DNA of 8,496 nt, from the NCBI GenBank assembly GCA_903953195.1, contig CAJBIS010000191.1:1-8496 (forward strand). Direction: 5' to 3'. Source of the DNA: an uncultured Actinomycetes bacterium. GTDB taxonomy: Bacteria > Actinomycetota > Acidimicrobiia > Acidimicrobiales > Microtrichaceae. Under the pieces are notes generated by a model that searched no databases, was not told where the DNA came from, and saw only the letters and a list, made by a program, of their open reading frames with translations. Below, in pieces: positions 1 through 6,013 of the stretch. Within the stretch, counting starts at the first letter, position 1. Each line of letters starts with the position of its first letter. The position numbers and the translations under genes are program-made.

Positions 1-704
1 ATGAACTCCTGGTGCGGATGCTTCCGGCCACCCTGCGGCGGCACCGAGGCGACCGTGCCCTCGAGGATCTTCAAGAGCGCCTGCTGAACGCCCTCGCCCG
101 AGACGTCACGGGTGATCGACGGGTTCTCGGACTTGCGGGCGACCTTGTCGATCTCGTCGATGTAGATGATCCCGGTCTCGGCCTTCTTCACGTCGAAGTC
201 TGCGGCCTGGATGAGCTTCAGGAGGATGTTCTCGACGTCCTCACCCACGTAGCCGGCCTCGGTGAGCGCCGTGGCGTCCGCAATGGCGAACGGCACGTTG
301 AGCATGCGGGCCAGCGTCTGGGCCAGCAGTGTCTTCCCGCAGCCCGTCGGGCCGACGAGCATGATGTTCGACTTCTGCAGCTCGATGTCGTCCATGCCGG
401 ACCGGGCACCGTGCTGCACGCGCTTGTAGTGGTTGTAGACGGCGACCGACAGGATCTTCTTGGCCCGCTCCTGACCGACGATGAAGTCGTCGAGGAACGA
501 GAAGATCTCGGTGGGCTTCGGCAGCTCGTCGAGGACCAGTTCACCGGTGTCGGTGAGTTCCTCCTCGATGATCTCGTTGCACAGGTCGATGCACTCGTCG
601 CAGATGTAGACGCCGGGGCCCGCGATGAGCTTCTTGACCTGCTTCTGCGACTTGCCGCAGAAGGAACACTTCAGCAGCTCACCACCATCACCGAACTTCG
701 CCAC
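1..704 (-). CDS. clpX: ClpX, ATP-dependent unfoldase subunit of the Clp protease (N-terminal 234 residues; 3' end off window)
   Basis: ClpX is the AAA+ ring that recognises, unfolds and threads substrates into the ClpP chamber in the cytoplasm. The visible part shows the N-terminal zinc-binding domain (Cys13, Cys16, Cys35, Cys38 in a C-x2-C...C-x2-C arrangement), then the AAA+ domain with Walker A GPTGCGKT at 118-125, the pore loop GYVG at 151-154 and Walker B IIYIDE at 179-184 followed by IDK. About 55% of the usual 420-430 residues is present; the sensor and C-terminal subdomains lie beyond the left edge. I chose GTG 704 because the protein then begins VAKFGDGGELLKCSFCGK, the normal ClpX N-terminus, and AGGGAG lies 4 nt upstream (709-714). 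It follows clpP by 105 nt in the same orientation, so it is probably the last gene of a tig-clpP-clpX operon. The identification is direct from motifs; the operon is inferred from spacing. Confidence 0.97.
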   Translation of the reverse strand, partial: MAKFGDGGELLKCSFCGKSQKQVKKLIAGPGVYICDECIDLCNEIIEEELTDTGELVLDELPKPTEIFSFLDDFIVGQERAKKILSVAVYNHYKRVQHGARSGMDDIELQKSNIMLVGPTGCGKTLLAQTLARMLNVPFAIADATALTEAGYVGEDVENILLKLIQAADFDVKKAETGIIYIDEIDKVARKSENPSITRDVSGEGVQQALLKILEGTVASVPPQGGRKHPHQEF

Positions 705-809
705 CGGGCTCCCTACCTACTCGAGCGTGGACGCTCGGAGCGTCGCACGGACCCCATGGCCGGGGTCAGGACGACCATTGTGGCCGATCCGCCCCCTGCG
801 GCGACGGAC
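705..809 (-). promoter_or_regulatory. clpP-clpX intergenic spacer with two inverted repeats
   Basis: This is the longest gap inside the Clp operon. Read on the minus strand it holds two perfect inverted repeats. The first, GACCCC-N6-GGGGTC at 750-767, could form a 6-bp hairpin. The second, CGAGCGT-N2-ACGCTCG at 722-737, is a 16-nt near-palindrome just upstream of the clpX ribosome binding site. Neither is followed by a T-run, so a full terminator is not supported. They could attenuate read-through from clpP, mark RNA processing, or, for the near-palindrome, be an operator. It does not fit the ClgR-type pattern as I remember it. No convincing -10/-35 pair for a separate clpX promoter is visible. 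Confidence 0.35.
709..714 (-). promoter_or_regulatory. clpX ribosome binding site
   Basis: AGGGAG on the minus strand sits 4 nt before GTG 704. It supports this GTG as the clpX start, as does the match of the first residues to known ClpX N-termini. Confidence 0.6.
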
Positions 810-1454
810 TCAGCGGATCGCCGTGATCGGGCCGCTGGTGTCGGCCGGGTTCCGGGCGTCGATGACCTCGTCGACGATGCCGTACTCCTTGGCCTCGGCC
901 GCCGTCATCACGTAGTCCCGGTCGGTGTCCTTGGCGATGCGATCCACGGGCTGACCGGTGTGACGGGCCAGCACGTGCTCGAGCGTCTCCTTGAGCCGCA
1001 GGATCTCGTTGGCCGCGATCTCGAGGTCCGACACCTGGGCGTACCCCGACTGGGCGTACGGCTGGTGGATCAGCACCCGTGCGTTCGGCAGTGCCAGCCG
1101 CTTGCCGGGCGTGCCCGCGGCGAGGAGGACCGCCGCTGCCGAGGCCGCCTGGCCGAAGCAGAGCGTGGCGATCTCGGGCCGCACGTACTGCATGGTGTCG
1201 TAGATGGCCATGAGGGCGTTGATGTCGCCGCCGGGCGAGTTGATGTAGATGCTGATGTCGCGGTCGGGGTTCTCGGACTCGAGGAACAGCAGCTGGGCGC
1301 ACACCAGATTGGCGACCGTGTCGTCGATGGGCGTGCCGAGGAAGATGATGTTCTCCCGCAGCAGTCGGGAGTACAGGTCCGAGGAGCGGGAGCCCTTGGG
1401 CGTCTCCCACTCGACGGTCGGCATGTAGTAGCTCATCGGCTCGGTCGGGGGCAC
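810..1454 (-). CDS. clpP: ClpP, ATP-dependent Clp protease proteolytic subunit (ClpP2-like)
   Basis: Serine peptidase that forms the barrel-shaped proteolytic chamber and cleaves proteins fed in by ClpX or ClpC. With the GTG 1454 start the product has 214 residues, the normal ClpP size. The catalytic triad is Ser105 (in FGQAAS), His130 (in LIHQP) and Asp180 (in DTDRDY), with the oxyanion-region INSPGG upstream. From memory, the core (DPDRDI, LMAIYDTMQYVR, GQAASAAAVLLAAGTPGKR, LPNARVLIHQP) matches mycobacterial ClpP2 more closely than ClpP1. GTG 1454 is preferred because GAGGAG lies 7 nt upstream at 1462-1467. ATG 1436 is a possible internal alternative. A longer in-frame extension to ATG 1514 would read the His-Asp repeat of tig in another frame (MITTMTTIMITS) and is almost certainly artefactual. 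The gene begins 19 nt after the tig stop, which indicates co-transcription. No clpP1 is adjacent. Confidence 0.96.
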   Translation of the reverse strand: MPPTEPMSYYMPTVEWETPKGSRSSDLYSRLLRENIIFLGTPIDDTVANLVCAQLLFLESENPDRDISIYINSPGGDINALMAIYDTMQYVRPEIATLCFGQAASAAAVLLAAGTPGKRLALPNARVLIHQPYAQSGYAQVSDLEIAANEILRLKETLEHVLARHTGQPVDRIAKDTDRDYVMTAAEAKEYGIVDEVIDARNPADTSGPITAIR

Positions 1455-1461
1455 TCGCTCG

Positions 1462-1467
1462 CTCCTC
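1462..1467 (-). promoter_or_regulatory. clpP ribosome binding site deciding the GTG start
   Basis: GAGGAG on the minus strand is 7 nt before GTG 1454 and lies in the 19-nt gap after the tig stop codon. The spacing suits GTG 1454. It is 25 nt from ATG 1436, too far for normal initiation there. Confidence 0.75.
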
Positions 1468-1473
1468 GGGTCG

Positions 1474-1530
1474 TCAGTGCTCGTGATCATGATCGTGGTC
1501 ATGGTCGTGATCATGATCGTGGTCGTGATC
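1474..1530 (-). repeat. His-Asp coding repeat at the 3' end of tig
   Basis: On the minus strand the end of tig is a run of CAY-GAY dipeptide codons: eight His-Asp units, then His-Glu-His and TGA. Third positions vary between C and T, so the protein pattern is conserved over a loosely repeated hexamer. This suggests selection for the dipeptide rather than recent slippage alone. Several GATCATGATC-like palindromes arise as by-products. Confidence 0.85.
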
Positions 1531-2865
1531 GTGCTCCGGCTCCAGGAGGAACTCCTCCGGGATCGGATTGCCGTCCGGGTCCACGATCTCGCTGCGGTTC
1601 ACGAGCCACTCCATGGCGGCACGCTTCACCAGCTCCGAGCGTACCGCCGACAGCTGGCCCTCGGACTGCAGCTGCTCACGGGCCGCCTCGATGGTCAGGT
1701 CGGCGTCGCCGATCATGAGGGCGATCTCGTCGTCGAGCTCGGCGTCGCTCACCTCGATCGCCTCGGCCACCGCGACGGCCCGCAGCGCGAGGTCGAGTCG
1801 GACGGCCTCGTCCGAGGCCTCCTTCAGCTCGGCCGAGAACGTCTCCGGATCACGGCCCGTGATCCGCAGGTAGTCGTCGAGGCCGATGCCACGGCCCTGC
1901 AACTGGTACGCCAGCCCCTGCAGTCGGGACTGCATGTCCTGGGAGACCATGGCCTCGGGGACGTCGCCGTCGACGAGTTTCGCGAGCTCGCTGCCGAGTC
2001 GGACCCGCACCGAACCCCGGGTCTGGGCCTCGCGCTGCTCACCGAGCCCGGAGCGGATGTCGTCGCGGAGTTCCTCCGCGGTGTCGAACTCCGTGGCCTC
2101 GGCGACCCACTCGTCGGTAAGGTCCGGGAGCACCCGCTCCTTGACGGCCTTGACCAGCAGCCGGAACTCGACCGGTTCGTCCTCGTCGGCGGCGCCCGGC
2201 GCCTCGGCGTCGAACTGCACGACGTCACCGGTGCTCGCACCGAGCAGGTGCTCGTCGAAGCCGGGGGCGATCATGCCCGAGCCGACCAGGTACAGATAGT
2301 CGTCGGCGGTCAGGCCCTCGACGGCCTCGCCGTCGCGGGAACCGTGGATGTCGATGGTGACGTAGTCGCCGTCACCGGCGGCACGCTCGACCTCGACGAG
2401 GTCGGAGTACTGCGAGCGGATCCGGTCGACCTGTTCGTCGATCTCCTCGTCGGTCACCTGCGGGGCCGGGACCTCGACGCGCAGCCCGCCGTAGCCGGCG
2501 ACCTCGACGACCGGGCGCACTTCGACGATGGCGGTGAACGCGACGGGACCGGACTCCTCACCCTCGGTGATCTCGAGCTCCGGCGGACCGATGACGTCGA
2601 CGTCATGGTCGATCACCGCCCGGGCGTAGAACTCGGGCAGGCCGGCGCGGAGCGCCTCGGACCGGGCGTAGCCGCTGCCCAACTGCTGCTCGAGCAGCTT
2701 CCGGGGGGCCTTGCCGGGCCGGAACCCGGGGAGCCGCACCTCGCGGGAGATCTCTCGCCACGCGGCGTCGATCATCGGCTCGAGTTCGTCCTCGGCGACG
2801 CTCACGTCCACCTTGACGAACACGCCGTCGTCCTTGCTCGTCTCATTCGTCACGGTCGCATTCAC
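1474..2865 (-). CDS. tig: Trigger factor, ribosome-associated chaperone/peptidyl-prolyl isomerase with His-Asp tail
   Basis: Trigger factor binds the ribosome near the exit tunnel, shields nascent chains and carries a prolyl isomerase domain. The 463-residue product has the ribosome-binding domain with the signature GFRPGKAP at 47-54, an FKBP-like isomerase domain at about 160-250 (GDYVTIDIHG, then GSGMIAPGFDEHLLGA), and a helical C-terminal chaperone region. The last 19 residues (445-463) alternate His with Asp or Glu, giving ten histidines, and would be expected to bind divalent metal. GTG 2865 is chosen because the family N-terminus begins about here and a TATGCT -10 element lies 9 nt before it, which suggests a near-leaderless message. 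No Shine-Dalgarno is visible. The frame stays open upstream to 3036, but that stretch runs through the tRNA-Pro gene and has no homology I recognise. It is the first gene of the tig-clpP-clpX operon. Confidence 0.96.
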   Translation of the reverse strand: MNATVTNETSKDDGVFVKVDVSVAEDELEPMIDAAWREISREVRLPGFRPGKAPRKLLEQQLGSGYARSEALRAGLPEFYARAVIDHDVDVIGPPELEITEGEESGPVAFTAIVEVRPVVEVAGYGGLRVEVPAPQVTDEEIDEQVDRIRSQYSDLVEVERAAGDGDYVTIDIHGSRDGEAVEGLTADDYLYLVGSGMIAPGFDEHLLGASTGDVVQFDAEAPGAADEDEPVEFRLLVKAVKERVLPDLTDEWVAEATEFDTAEELRDDIRSGLGEQREAQTRGSVRVRLGSELAKLVDGDVPEAMVSQDMQSRLQGLAYQLQGRGIGLDDYLRITGRDPETFSAELKEASDEAVRLDLALRAVAVAEAIEVSDAELDDEIALMIGDADLTIEAAREQLQSEGQLSAVRSELVKRAAMEWLVNRSEIVDPDGNPIPEEFLLEPEHDHDHDHDHDHDHDHDHEH

Positions 2866-2874
2866 AGGTTGGGG

Positions 2875-2880
2875 AGCATA
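2875..2880 (-). promoter_or_regulatory. Candidate -10 element of the tig promoter
   Basis: TATGCT on the minus strand fits the actinobacterial TANNNT -10 pattern and ends 9 nt before GTG 2865. A start 6-9 nt downstream would give a leaderless or nearly leaderless tig mRNA. I see no convincing -35 hexamer; upstream is a CGGT/CGAC-rich repeated stretch at about 2879-2900. Confidence 0.45.
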
Positions 2881-2967
2881 CCGACCGACGACCGACCGGC
2901 CGACATCGGCGCACCGGACGCTCCGTGCGTGACCGGCAGGGCGTCCACGCGTGGCGGCATCCGTGCT

Positions 2968-2985
2968 CCGGACGGGACGGTCCGG
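2968..2985. repeat. Inverted repeat in the tig/tRNA-Pro divergent region
   Basis: CCGGAC-N6-GTCCGG is a perfect 6-bp inverted repeat overlapping the expected -35 region of the tRNA-Pro promoter. A separate 10-bp palindrome, CCACGCGTGG, lies at 2945-2954. Either could be a protein-binding site, but short GC palindromes are common by chance at this base composition. Confidence 0.25.
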
Positions 2986-2994
2986 TGCCGGCAG

Positions 2995-3000
2995 TAGGAT
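2995..3000 (+). promoter_or_regulatory. Candidate -10 element of the tRNA-Pro promoter
   Basis: TAGGAT matches TANNNT and ends 8 nt before the first base of the mature tRNA, so transcription would begin only a base or two upstream of it. A matching -35 element is not obvious. Confidence 0.45.
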
Positions 3001-3008
3001 CCGCGGCA

Positions 3009-3085
3009 CGGGACGTGGCGCAGTCTGGGAGCGCACCGGCTTTGGGAGCCGGGGGTCGCGAGTTCGAATCTCGCCGTCCCGACCA
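3009..3085 (+). tRNA. tRNA-Pro (anticodon TGG)
   Basis: The sequence folds into a complete cloverleaf. The acceptor stem pairs CGGGACG (3009-3015) with CGTCCCG (3075-3081). The D stem pairs GCGC (3018-3021) with its complement at 3031-3034. The anticodon stem pairs CCGGC (3036-3040) with GCCGG (3048-3052) around loop TTTGGGA. The T stem pairs GCGAG (3058-3062) with CTCGC (3070-3074) around TTCGAAT. The anticodon TGG at 3043-3045 reads proline codons. The discriminator base is A3082 and the CCA end is encoded at 3083-3085. All stems are perfectly paired, so the gene looks functional. It is transcribed away from tig, and I see no phage or integrative element next to it. Confidence 0.97.
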
Positions 3086-3100
3086 TCTCATCCATCGGCA

Positions 3101-3133
3101 CTTCCCCGATCGCGCATCGAGTGATCGGGGAAG
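3101..3133. terminator. Bidirectional hairpin terminator between tRNA-Pro and the ATPase/GNAT gene
   Basis: A perfect 11-bp inverted repeat, CTTCCCCGATC (3101-3111) and GATCGGGGAAG (3123-3133), surrounds an 11-nt loop. It starts 15 nt after the tRNA CCA and ends 10 nt from the stop codon of the converging minus-strand gene, so it can serve both transcripts. There is no strong T-run on either strand, which is common for terminators of GC-rich actinobacteria. Confidence 0.75.
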
Positions 3134-3143
3134 CCGACCGGCC

Positions 3144-4622
3144 TCAGTGCTGCGGCCTCACGCGGTGGTACTCGGCGATCACGAAGTCACGCAGTTCCTC
3201 GCCCTCGGGTCCCGCACACGCGATCGACTCGAGGTCGGGCCGGTGGGCCAGGACGCGCTGCATGCGGAGCACGTCACCGGACTCGTCGTAGCCGGGCAGC
3301 CAGGCGGCGAAGCTGAAGCCCGCCGACTCCGCCGCCAGCGCCGCCGCGATCGCCGTCGGGTCGGCCAGCGGAATGTCGAGGTGGGCTGCGCCCAACTCGA
3401 ATGCATCGACCTCGTCGAGCGCGTCACCGATCGCGTCGATCAGGTCGTCTCCGGAGCTGACGACTCGGATCGCCGCGAGTCCCGACTCCACGTCCGCGGC
3501 CACGCTGAGCGACGACGCCGATGCCGACGCGGACGGCGCGTCCGTCACGATCGAACGACGGAGGCCCAACCGTGCCGCGATCGGCGCGATGGCGGCCGCG
3601 AGCCGCTCCGGGAGGTGCACCACACGTTCACCCGGGTCGACGACGGGGACGAACATGGCCATCAGTGCGGCGCGGCCGGTCCGGTCGTCGGCGATGCCCT
3701 CCATGTGGGCGACGGGTGCCGCCGCTGCGAGCAGCACACCGGTCTCGGCGCCCCCGGCGGCGCGGAGCTCACGCTGCGAGAACGGATGGTTCGTCACACA
3801 CGCCGACCACATGCCCTCGAGGCCCAGTGCGGCGGCCGCATCGCGGCGTTCCGTCGAGAGACGCTCCGCGAGGTGGTGGCCCCGGTACCGCGGGTCGACC
3901 ACCATCTTCCCGGCCTCAGGAACCGGGTCACCCGGATGGTTGAAGCTGAGTGCGCAGTGCCCGACGACCTCGCCCGACGCCGCGACCGCCACCACGGAGT
4001 GCATGACACCCGATCGCAGCGCCCGCCGCAGCTGATCGGGCTGGTACATCATCGGGTGCAGGTAGGAGTAGCCGTAGCAGCGGTACACGCAGCGGGCGAC
4101 GCCGAGTGCGTCCGCCGGCTCCATCCGCCGGATGATCAGGCCGGCGAGCGCGTCATCGGAGACGACCGGCGGCTCCTCGCCGAGCACCTGTTCGGTGTGG
4201 TGCAGATCCGAGTCGGCCCCCAGCCCGACCGTGGCGACGGCGCGGTTGCCCGCCGCCCCGCGGCGCTCGAGGTGGAGCGAGTCGACGAAGCCGAGCGCGG
4301 CGAGACGCCGAGACGTCGCCGTCGATCCGGCTCCGGGCAGCGGCGGGATCCGTTCGTCGAGAATCTCGACACGGAGCCGGAGCCCGTCGTGCACCACGCG
4401 AACCTCGAGGACATCCGCACCCGTGACCGCTTCACGCGCTCGCGCCTCGTTGAGGAGTTGCTCGATGAGGACGCGGAGTTGTGTCGCTCGTTCCGCGGCA
4501 ACCCCCGCCCCCTCGGCGACCGCACGCACGGCGCCGCCGGCCGCCGACACCGGCGCACCCTCGGCGAGATGCAGGACGAGTGCCGGGTCGACGCCGGGAT
4601 CGGTCGATTCCAGTTCCGTCAC
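3144..4622 (-). CDS. Degenerate RsbW-like ATPase domain fused to a GNAT acetyltransferase and a C-terminal domain
   Basis: A 492-residue protein in three parts. Residues about 15-135 resemble anti-sigma-type HATPase domains: an N-box-like IEQLLNEA (53-60), a DER motif at 89-91 where family members carry D-x-G, and an end segment GAAGNRA (122-128). The glycines that hold ATP are mostly absent, so ATP binding is doubtful. Residues about 163-300 form a GNAT domain, with YRCYGYSYLHPMMY (180-193), a beta strand GEVVGHCALSF and the acetyl-CoA loop VVDPRYRGHHLAERL (241-255), followed by NHPFSQ (278-283). A Ser/Ala linker (362-371) leads to a C-terminal domain (372-492) that I cannot assign. The GTG start overlaps the stop of the CoA-transferase gene by 4 nt (GTGA), so the two are translationally coupled. 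From memory, GNAT domains are found fused to this kind of CoA-transferase, and to this kind of ATPase, in other bacteria. A role in protein or metabolite acylation is inference; the acceptor is unknown. Confidence 0.8.
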   Translation of the reverse strand: MTELESTDPGVDPALVLHLAEGAPVSAAGGAVRAVAEGAGVAAERATQLRVLIEQLLNEARAREAVTGADVLEVRVVHDGLRLRVEILDERIPPLPGAGSTATSRRLAALGFVDSLHLERRGAAGNRAVATVGLGADSDLHHTEQVLGEEPPVVSDDALAGLIIRRMEPADALGVARCVYRCYGYSYLHPMMYQPDQLRRALRSGVMHSVVAVAASGEVVGHCALSFNHPGDPVPEAGKMVVDPRYRGHHLAERLSTERRDAAAALGLEGMWSACVTNHPFSQRELRAAGGAETGVLLAAAAPVAHMEGIADDRTGRAALMAMFVPVVDPGERVVHLPERLAAAIAPIAARLGLRRSIVTDAPSASASASSLSVAADVESGLAAIRVVSSGDDLIDAIGDALDEVDAFELGAAHLDIPLADPTAIAAALAAESAGFSFAAWLPGYDESGDVLRMQRVLAHRPDLESIACAGPEGEELRDFVIAEYHRVRPQH

Positions 4623-5896
4623 AGATACCCCATTCCCCGAGCCGCGGCGGTGAGCTGGTCGCGGAACTGGGGCGCGGCCACGGCGATGATCGCCGCCGCC
4701 CGCTCCCCCAGCGTCCGGCCGCGCAGCTCGGCCACCCCGTGCTCGGTCACGATCTTGTCGACGAGATTCTTGTGGGCGGTGACGATGGCACCGGGGCTGA
4801 GCTCGTTGACGATGCGCGACACCTCACCACCCAGTGCGGTGCTGTGCGTGACGATGAAGCTCTGCCCGCCCTCGGACAGCTGCGCGCCCCGCAGGAAGTC
4901 GGCCTGGCCACCGGTCGACGACACGTAGTGGTGCCCGAGTGATTCCGAGGCGCACTGACCCACCAGGTCGATCTGCATCGTCGCGTTGATCGCGCACACA
5001 TTCGGCTCCGAGGCGATGACCCTCGGGTTGTTGGTGCGGTCGACCGGGCGGAACGCCACGAGCTCGTTGCCGTCGAGCCACTCGTGGAACGCGGCAGTCC
5101 CGAACGATGTGGTCGTCGAGATCGCCGTGCCATCGGTCGAGTACCGCCCGTTGATCGCGCCGGCGTCGACGAGCTCCATGATCGCGTCGCCGATCAGTTC
5201 GGTGTGGACCGAGAGGTCGCGGTGGTCGGCGAGCAGCTTCGCCACCAGACCCGGCACGGCGCCGACACCGGTCTGGATGCTCGCGCCGTTCGGGATGCGC
5301 TCTGCGACGAACTCGGCGATGGCCCGATCCGCGTCGGTCGGCTCCGGCCCGACGATCTCCATGAGGTCGGAGTCCGCCTCGAACCACCCGTCGGCATCGC
5401 CGAGCGGGAAGGTGTGGTCGCCACGGGTGCGCGGCATCCGCGCGTTGACCTCGACGATCACCGGCGCACGGTCGAGCAGCGCGGCGGCGTAGTCGGCGGT
5501 CGTCCCCATCGACACCATGCCCCGGTCGTCGGGCGGCGTCGTCGTGACGACGACCAACGGGGCGGCCGCACGCTCGAGCATCAACTGCGGGACCGCATGG
5601 AAGTCGTTCGGCACCAGGTCGACGTGGCCCTCGGCGAACGGGGCCCGCAGGGTCGGGCTCAGGAAGTACGAGACGTGTCGGAGTCGATGGCCGAAGCGGC
5701 CCGAGTGATGCTCCCGGGTGCGGAACGGGTGCATCTGGTTGATGCGAACGGACTCGAGCCGGTCCGCGCGTCCTTCCAGTGCGTCGAGGAATCGAACGGG
5801 CTCACCGTTCCCCATCGGGACGATGACGTCGGTTCCCGGCGTCACCCGGTCGAGGAGCACATCGAGATCGGTCGGCGGAGGGATGGTCACCGGCAC
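4619..5896 (-). CDS. Acetyl-CoA hydrolase/CoA-transferase family protein (4-hydroxybutyrate CoA-transferase-like)
   Basis: Cytoplasmic enzyme expected to move CoA between acyl groups through a glutamyl-CoA thioester, or to hydrolyse acyl-CoA. The 425-residue product has the usual size. It shows TGVGAVP at 209-215, the segment VHTELIGD with probable catalytic Glu233, and GGQADF at 329-334, a family hallmark near the CoA site. The substrate cannot be read from sequence. No signal peptide or membrane segment is seen. GTG 5896 is chosen because homology-like sequence begins here and CACAAT ends 6 nt before it, a leaderless arrangement; GTG 5890 is an alternative. The frame is open up to 6181, but that extension overlaps the divergent gene at 6014 and looks like non-coding read-through. 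Its stop overlaps the start of the ATPase/GNAT gene by 4 nt, so the two form an operon in which the enzyme comes first. Confidence 0.88.
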   Translation of the reverse strand: MPVTIPPPTDLDVLLDRVTPGTDVIVPMGNGEPVRFLDALEGRADRLESVRINQMHPFRTREHHSGRFGHRLRHVSYFLSPTLRAPFAEGHVDLVPNDFHAVPQLMLERAAAPLVVVTTTPPDDRGMVSMGTTADYAAALLDRAPVIVEVNARMPRTRGDHTFPLGDADGWFEADSDLMEIVGPEPTDADRAIAEFVAERIPNGASIQTGVGAVPGLVAKLLADHRDLSVHTELIGDAIMELVDAGAINGRYSTDGTAISTTTSFGTAAFHEWLDGNELVAFRPVDRTNNPRVIASEPNVCAINATMQIDLVGQCASESLGHHYVSSTGGQADFLRGAQLSEGGQSFIVTHSTALGGEVSRIVNELSPGAIVTAHKNLVDKIVTEHGVAELRGRTLGERAAAIIAVAAPQFRDQLTAAARGMGYL

Positions 5897-5902
5897 GGGA
5901 CC

Positions 5903-5908
5903 ATTGTG
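5903..5908 (-). promoter_or_regulatory. Candidate -10 element of the CoA-transferase promoter
   Basis: CACAAT on the minus strand ends 6 nt before GTG 5896, which would place the transcription start at or beside the start codon. It departs from TANNNT at the first base. No Shine-Dalgarno and no clear -35 are seen, so confidence is low. Confidence 0.3.
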
Positions 5909-5967
5909 CAGGTCGCCGAGCCGTTCCGGGCACGTCGAGCGCTGAACCGGCACTGCGGTCGACGCCG

Positions 5968-5992
5968 CCACCGGGAGGCGGTTCGCCGGTGG
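5968..5992. promoter_or_regulatory. Inverted repeat resembling an operator in the CoA-transferase/hydrolase divergent promoter region
   Basis: CCACCGG-N11-CCGGTGG is a perfect 7-bp inverted repeat whose arms are centred 18 bp apart. It lies 8 bp upstream of the proposed TAGGCT -10 element, covering the -35 region of the plus-strand gene. The geometry suits a dimeric regulator, but chance occurrence is possible in GC-rich DNA. No regulator gene lies in the window. Confidence 0.35.
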
Positions 5993-6000
5993 GCGGGACC

Positions 6001-6006
6001 TAGGCT
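6001..6006 (+). promoter_or_regulatory. Candidate -10 element for a leaderless transcript of the alpha/beta hydrolase gene
   Basis: TAGGCT fits TANNNT and ends 7 nt before ATG 6014, which predicts transcription starting at or one base before the start codon. No Shine-Dalgarno is present between the two. Confidence 0.45.
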
Positions 6007-6013
6007 GGCCCGC

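Noticed and set aside
722..737. ClgR operator upstream of clpX
   Set aside because: ClgR regulates clp genes in some actinobacteria, but this near-palindrome does not show the ClgR core spacing as I remember it.
1474..1530. CRISPR-like or noncoding tandem repeat
   Set aside because: The repeat is an in-frame His-Asp coding run ending at the tig stop codon, with no spacers and no regular repeat unit beyond the dipeptide.
12..1718. A 568-codon plus-strand open frame opposite clpX and clpP
   Set aside because: The minus strand encodes ClpX and ClpP with intact motifs. The plus frame is Arg/Val/Gly/Leu-rich with no recognisable domain, as expected antisense to GC-rich genes.
1477..2997. A 506-codon plus-strand open frame opposite tig
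   Set aside because: Mirror image of the trigger factor gene, rich in Asp, Leu and Val with no domain; explained by third-position GC bias.
2866..3036. N-terminal extension of trigger factor
   Set aside because: It would run through the 5' part of tRNA-Pro and the tig promoter region, and trigger factors do not carry such an extension.
2925..4928. A 667-codon plus-strand open frame crossing tRNA-Pro and running antisense to the ATPase/GNAT gene
   Set aside because: It passes through a functional tRNA gene and a terminator hairpin, and its product is Arg-rich with no domain.
5084..6013. Long N-terminal extension of the alpha/beta hydrolase frame
   Set aside because: This stretch is antisense to the CoA-transferase and then crosses the divergent promoter region. 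The residues have no hydrolase or membrane character, so ATG 6014 is preferred.
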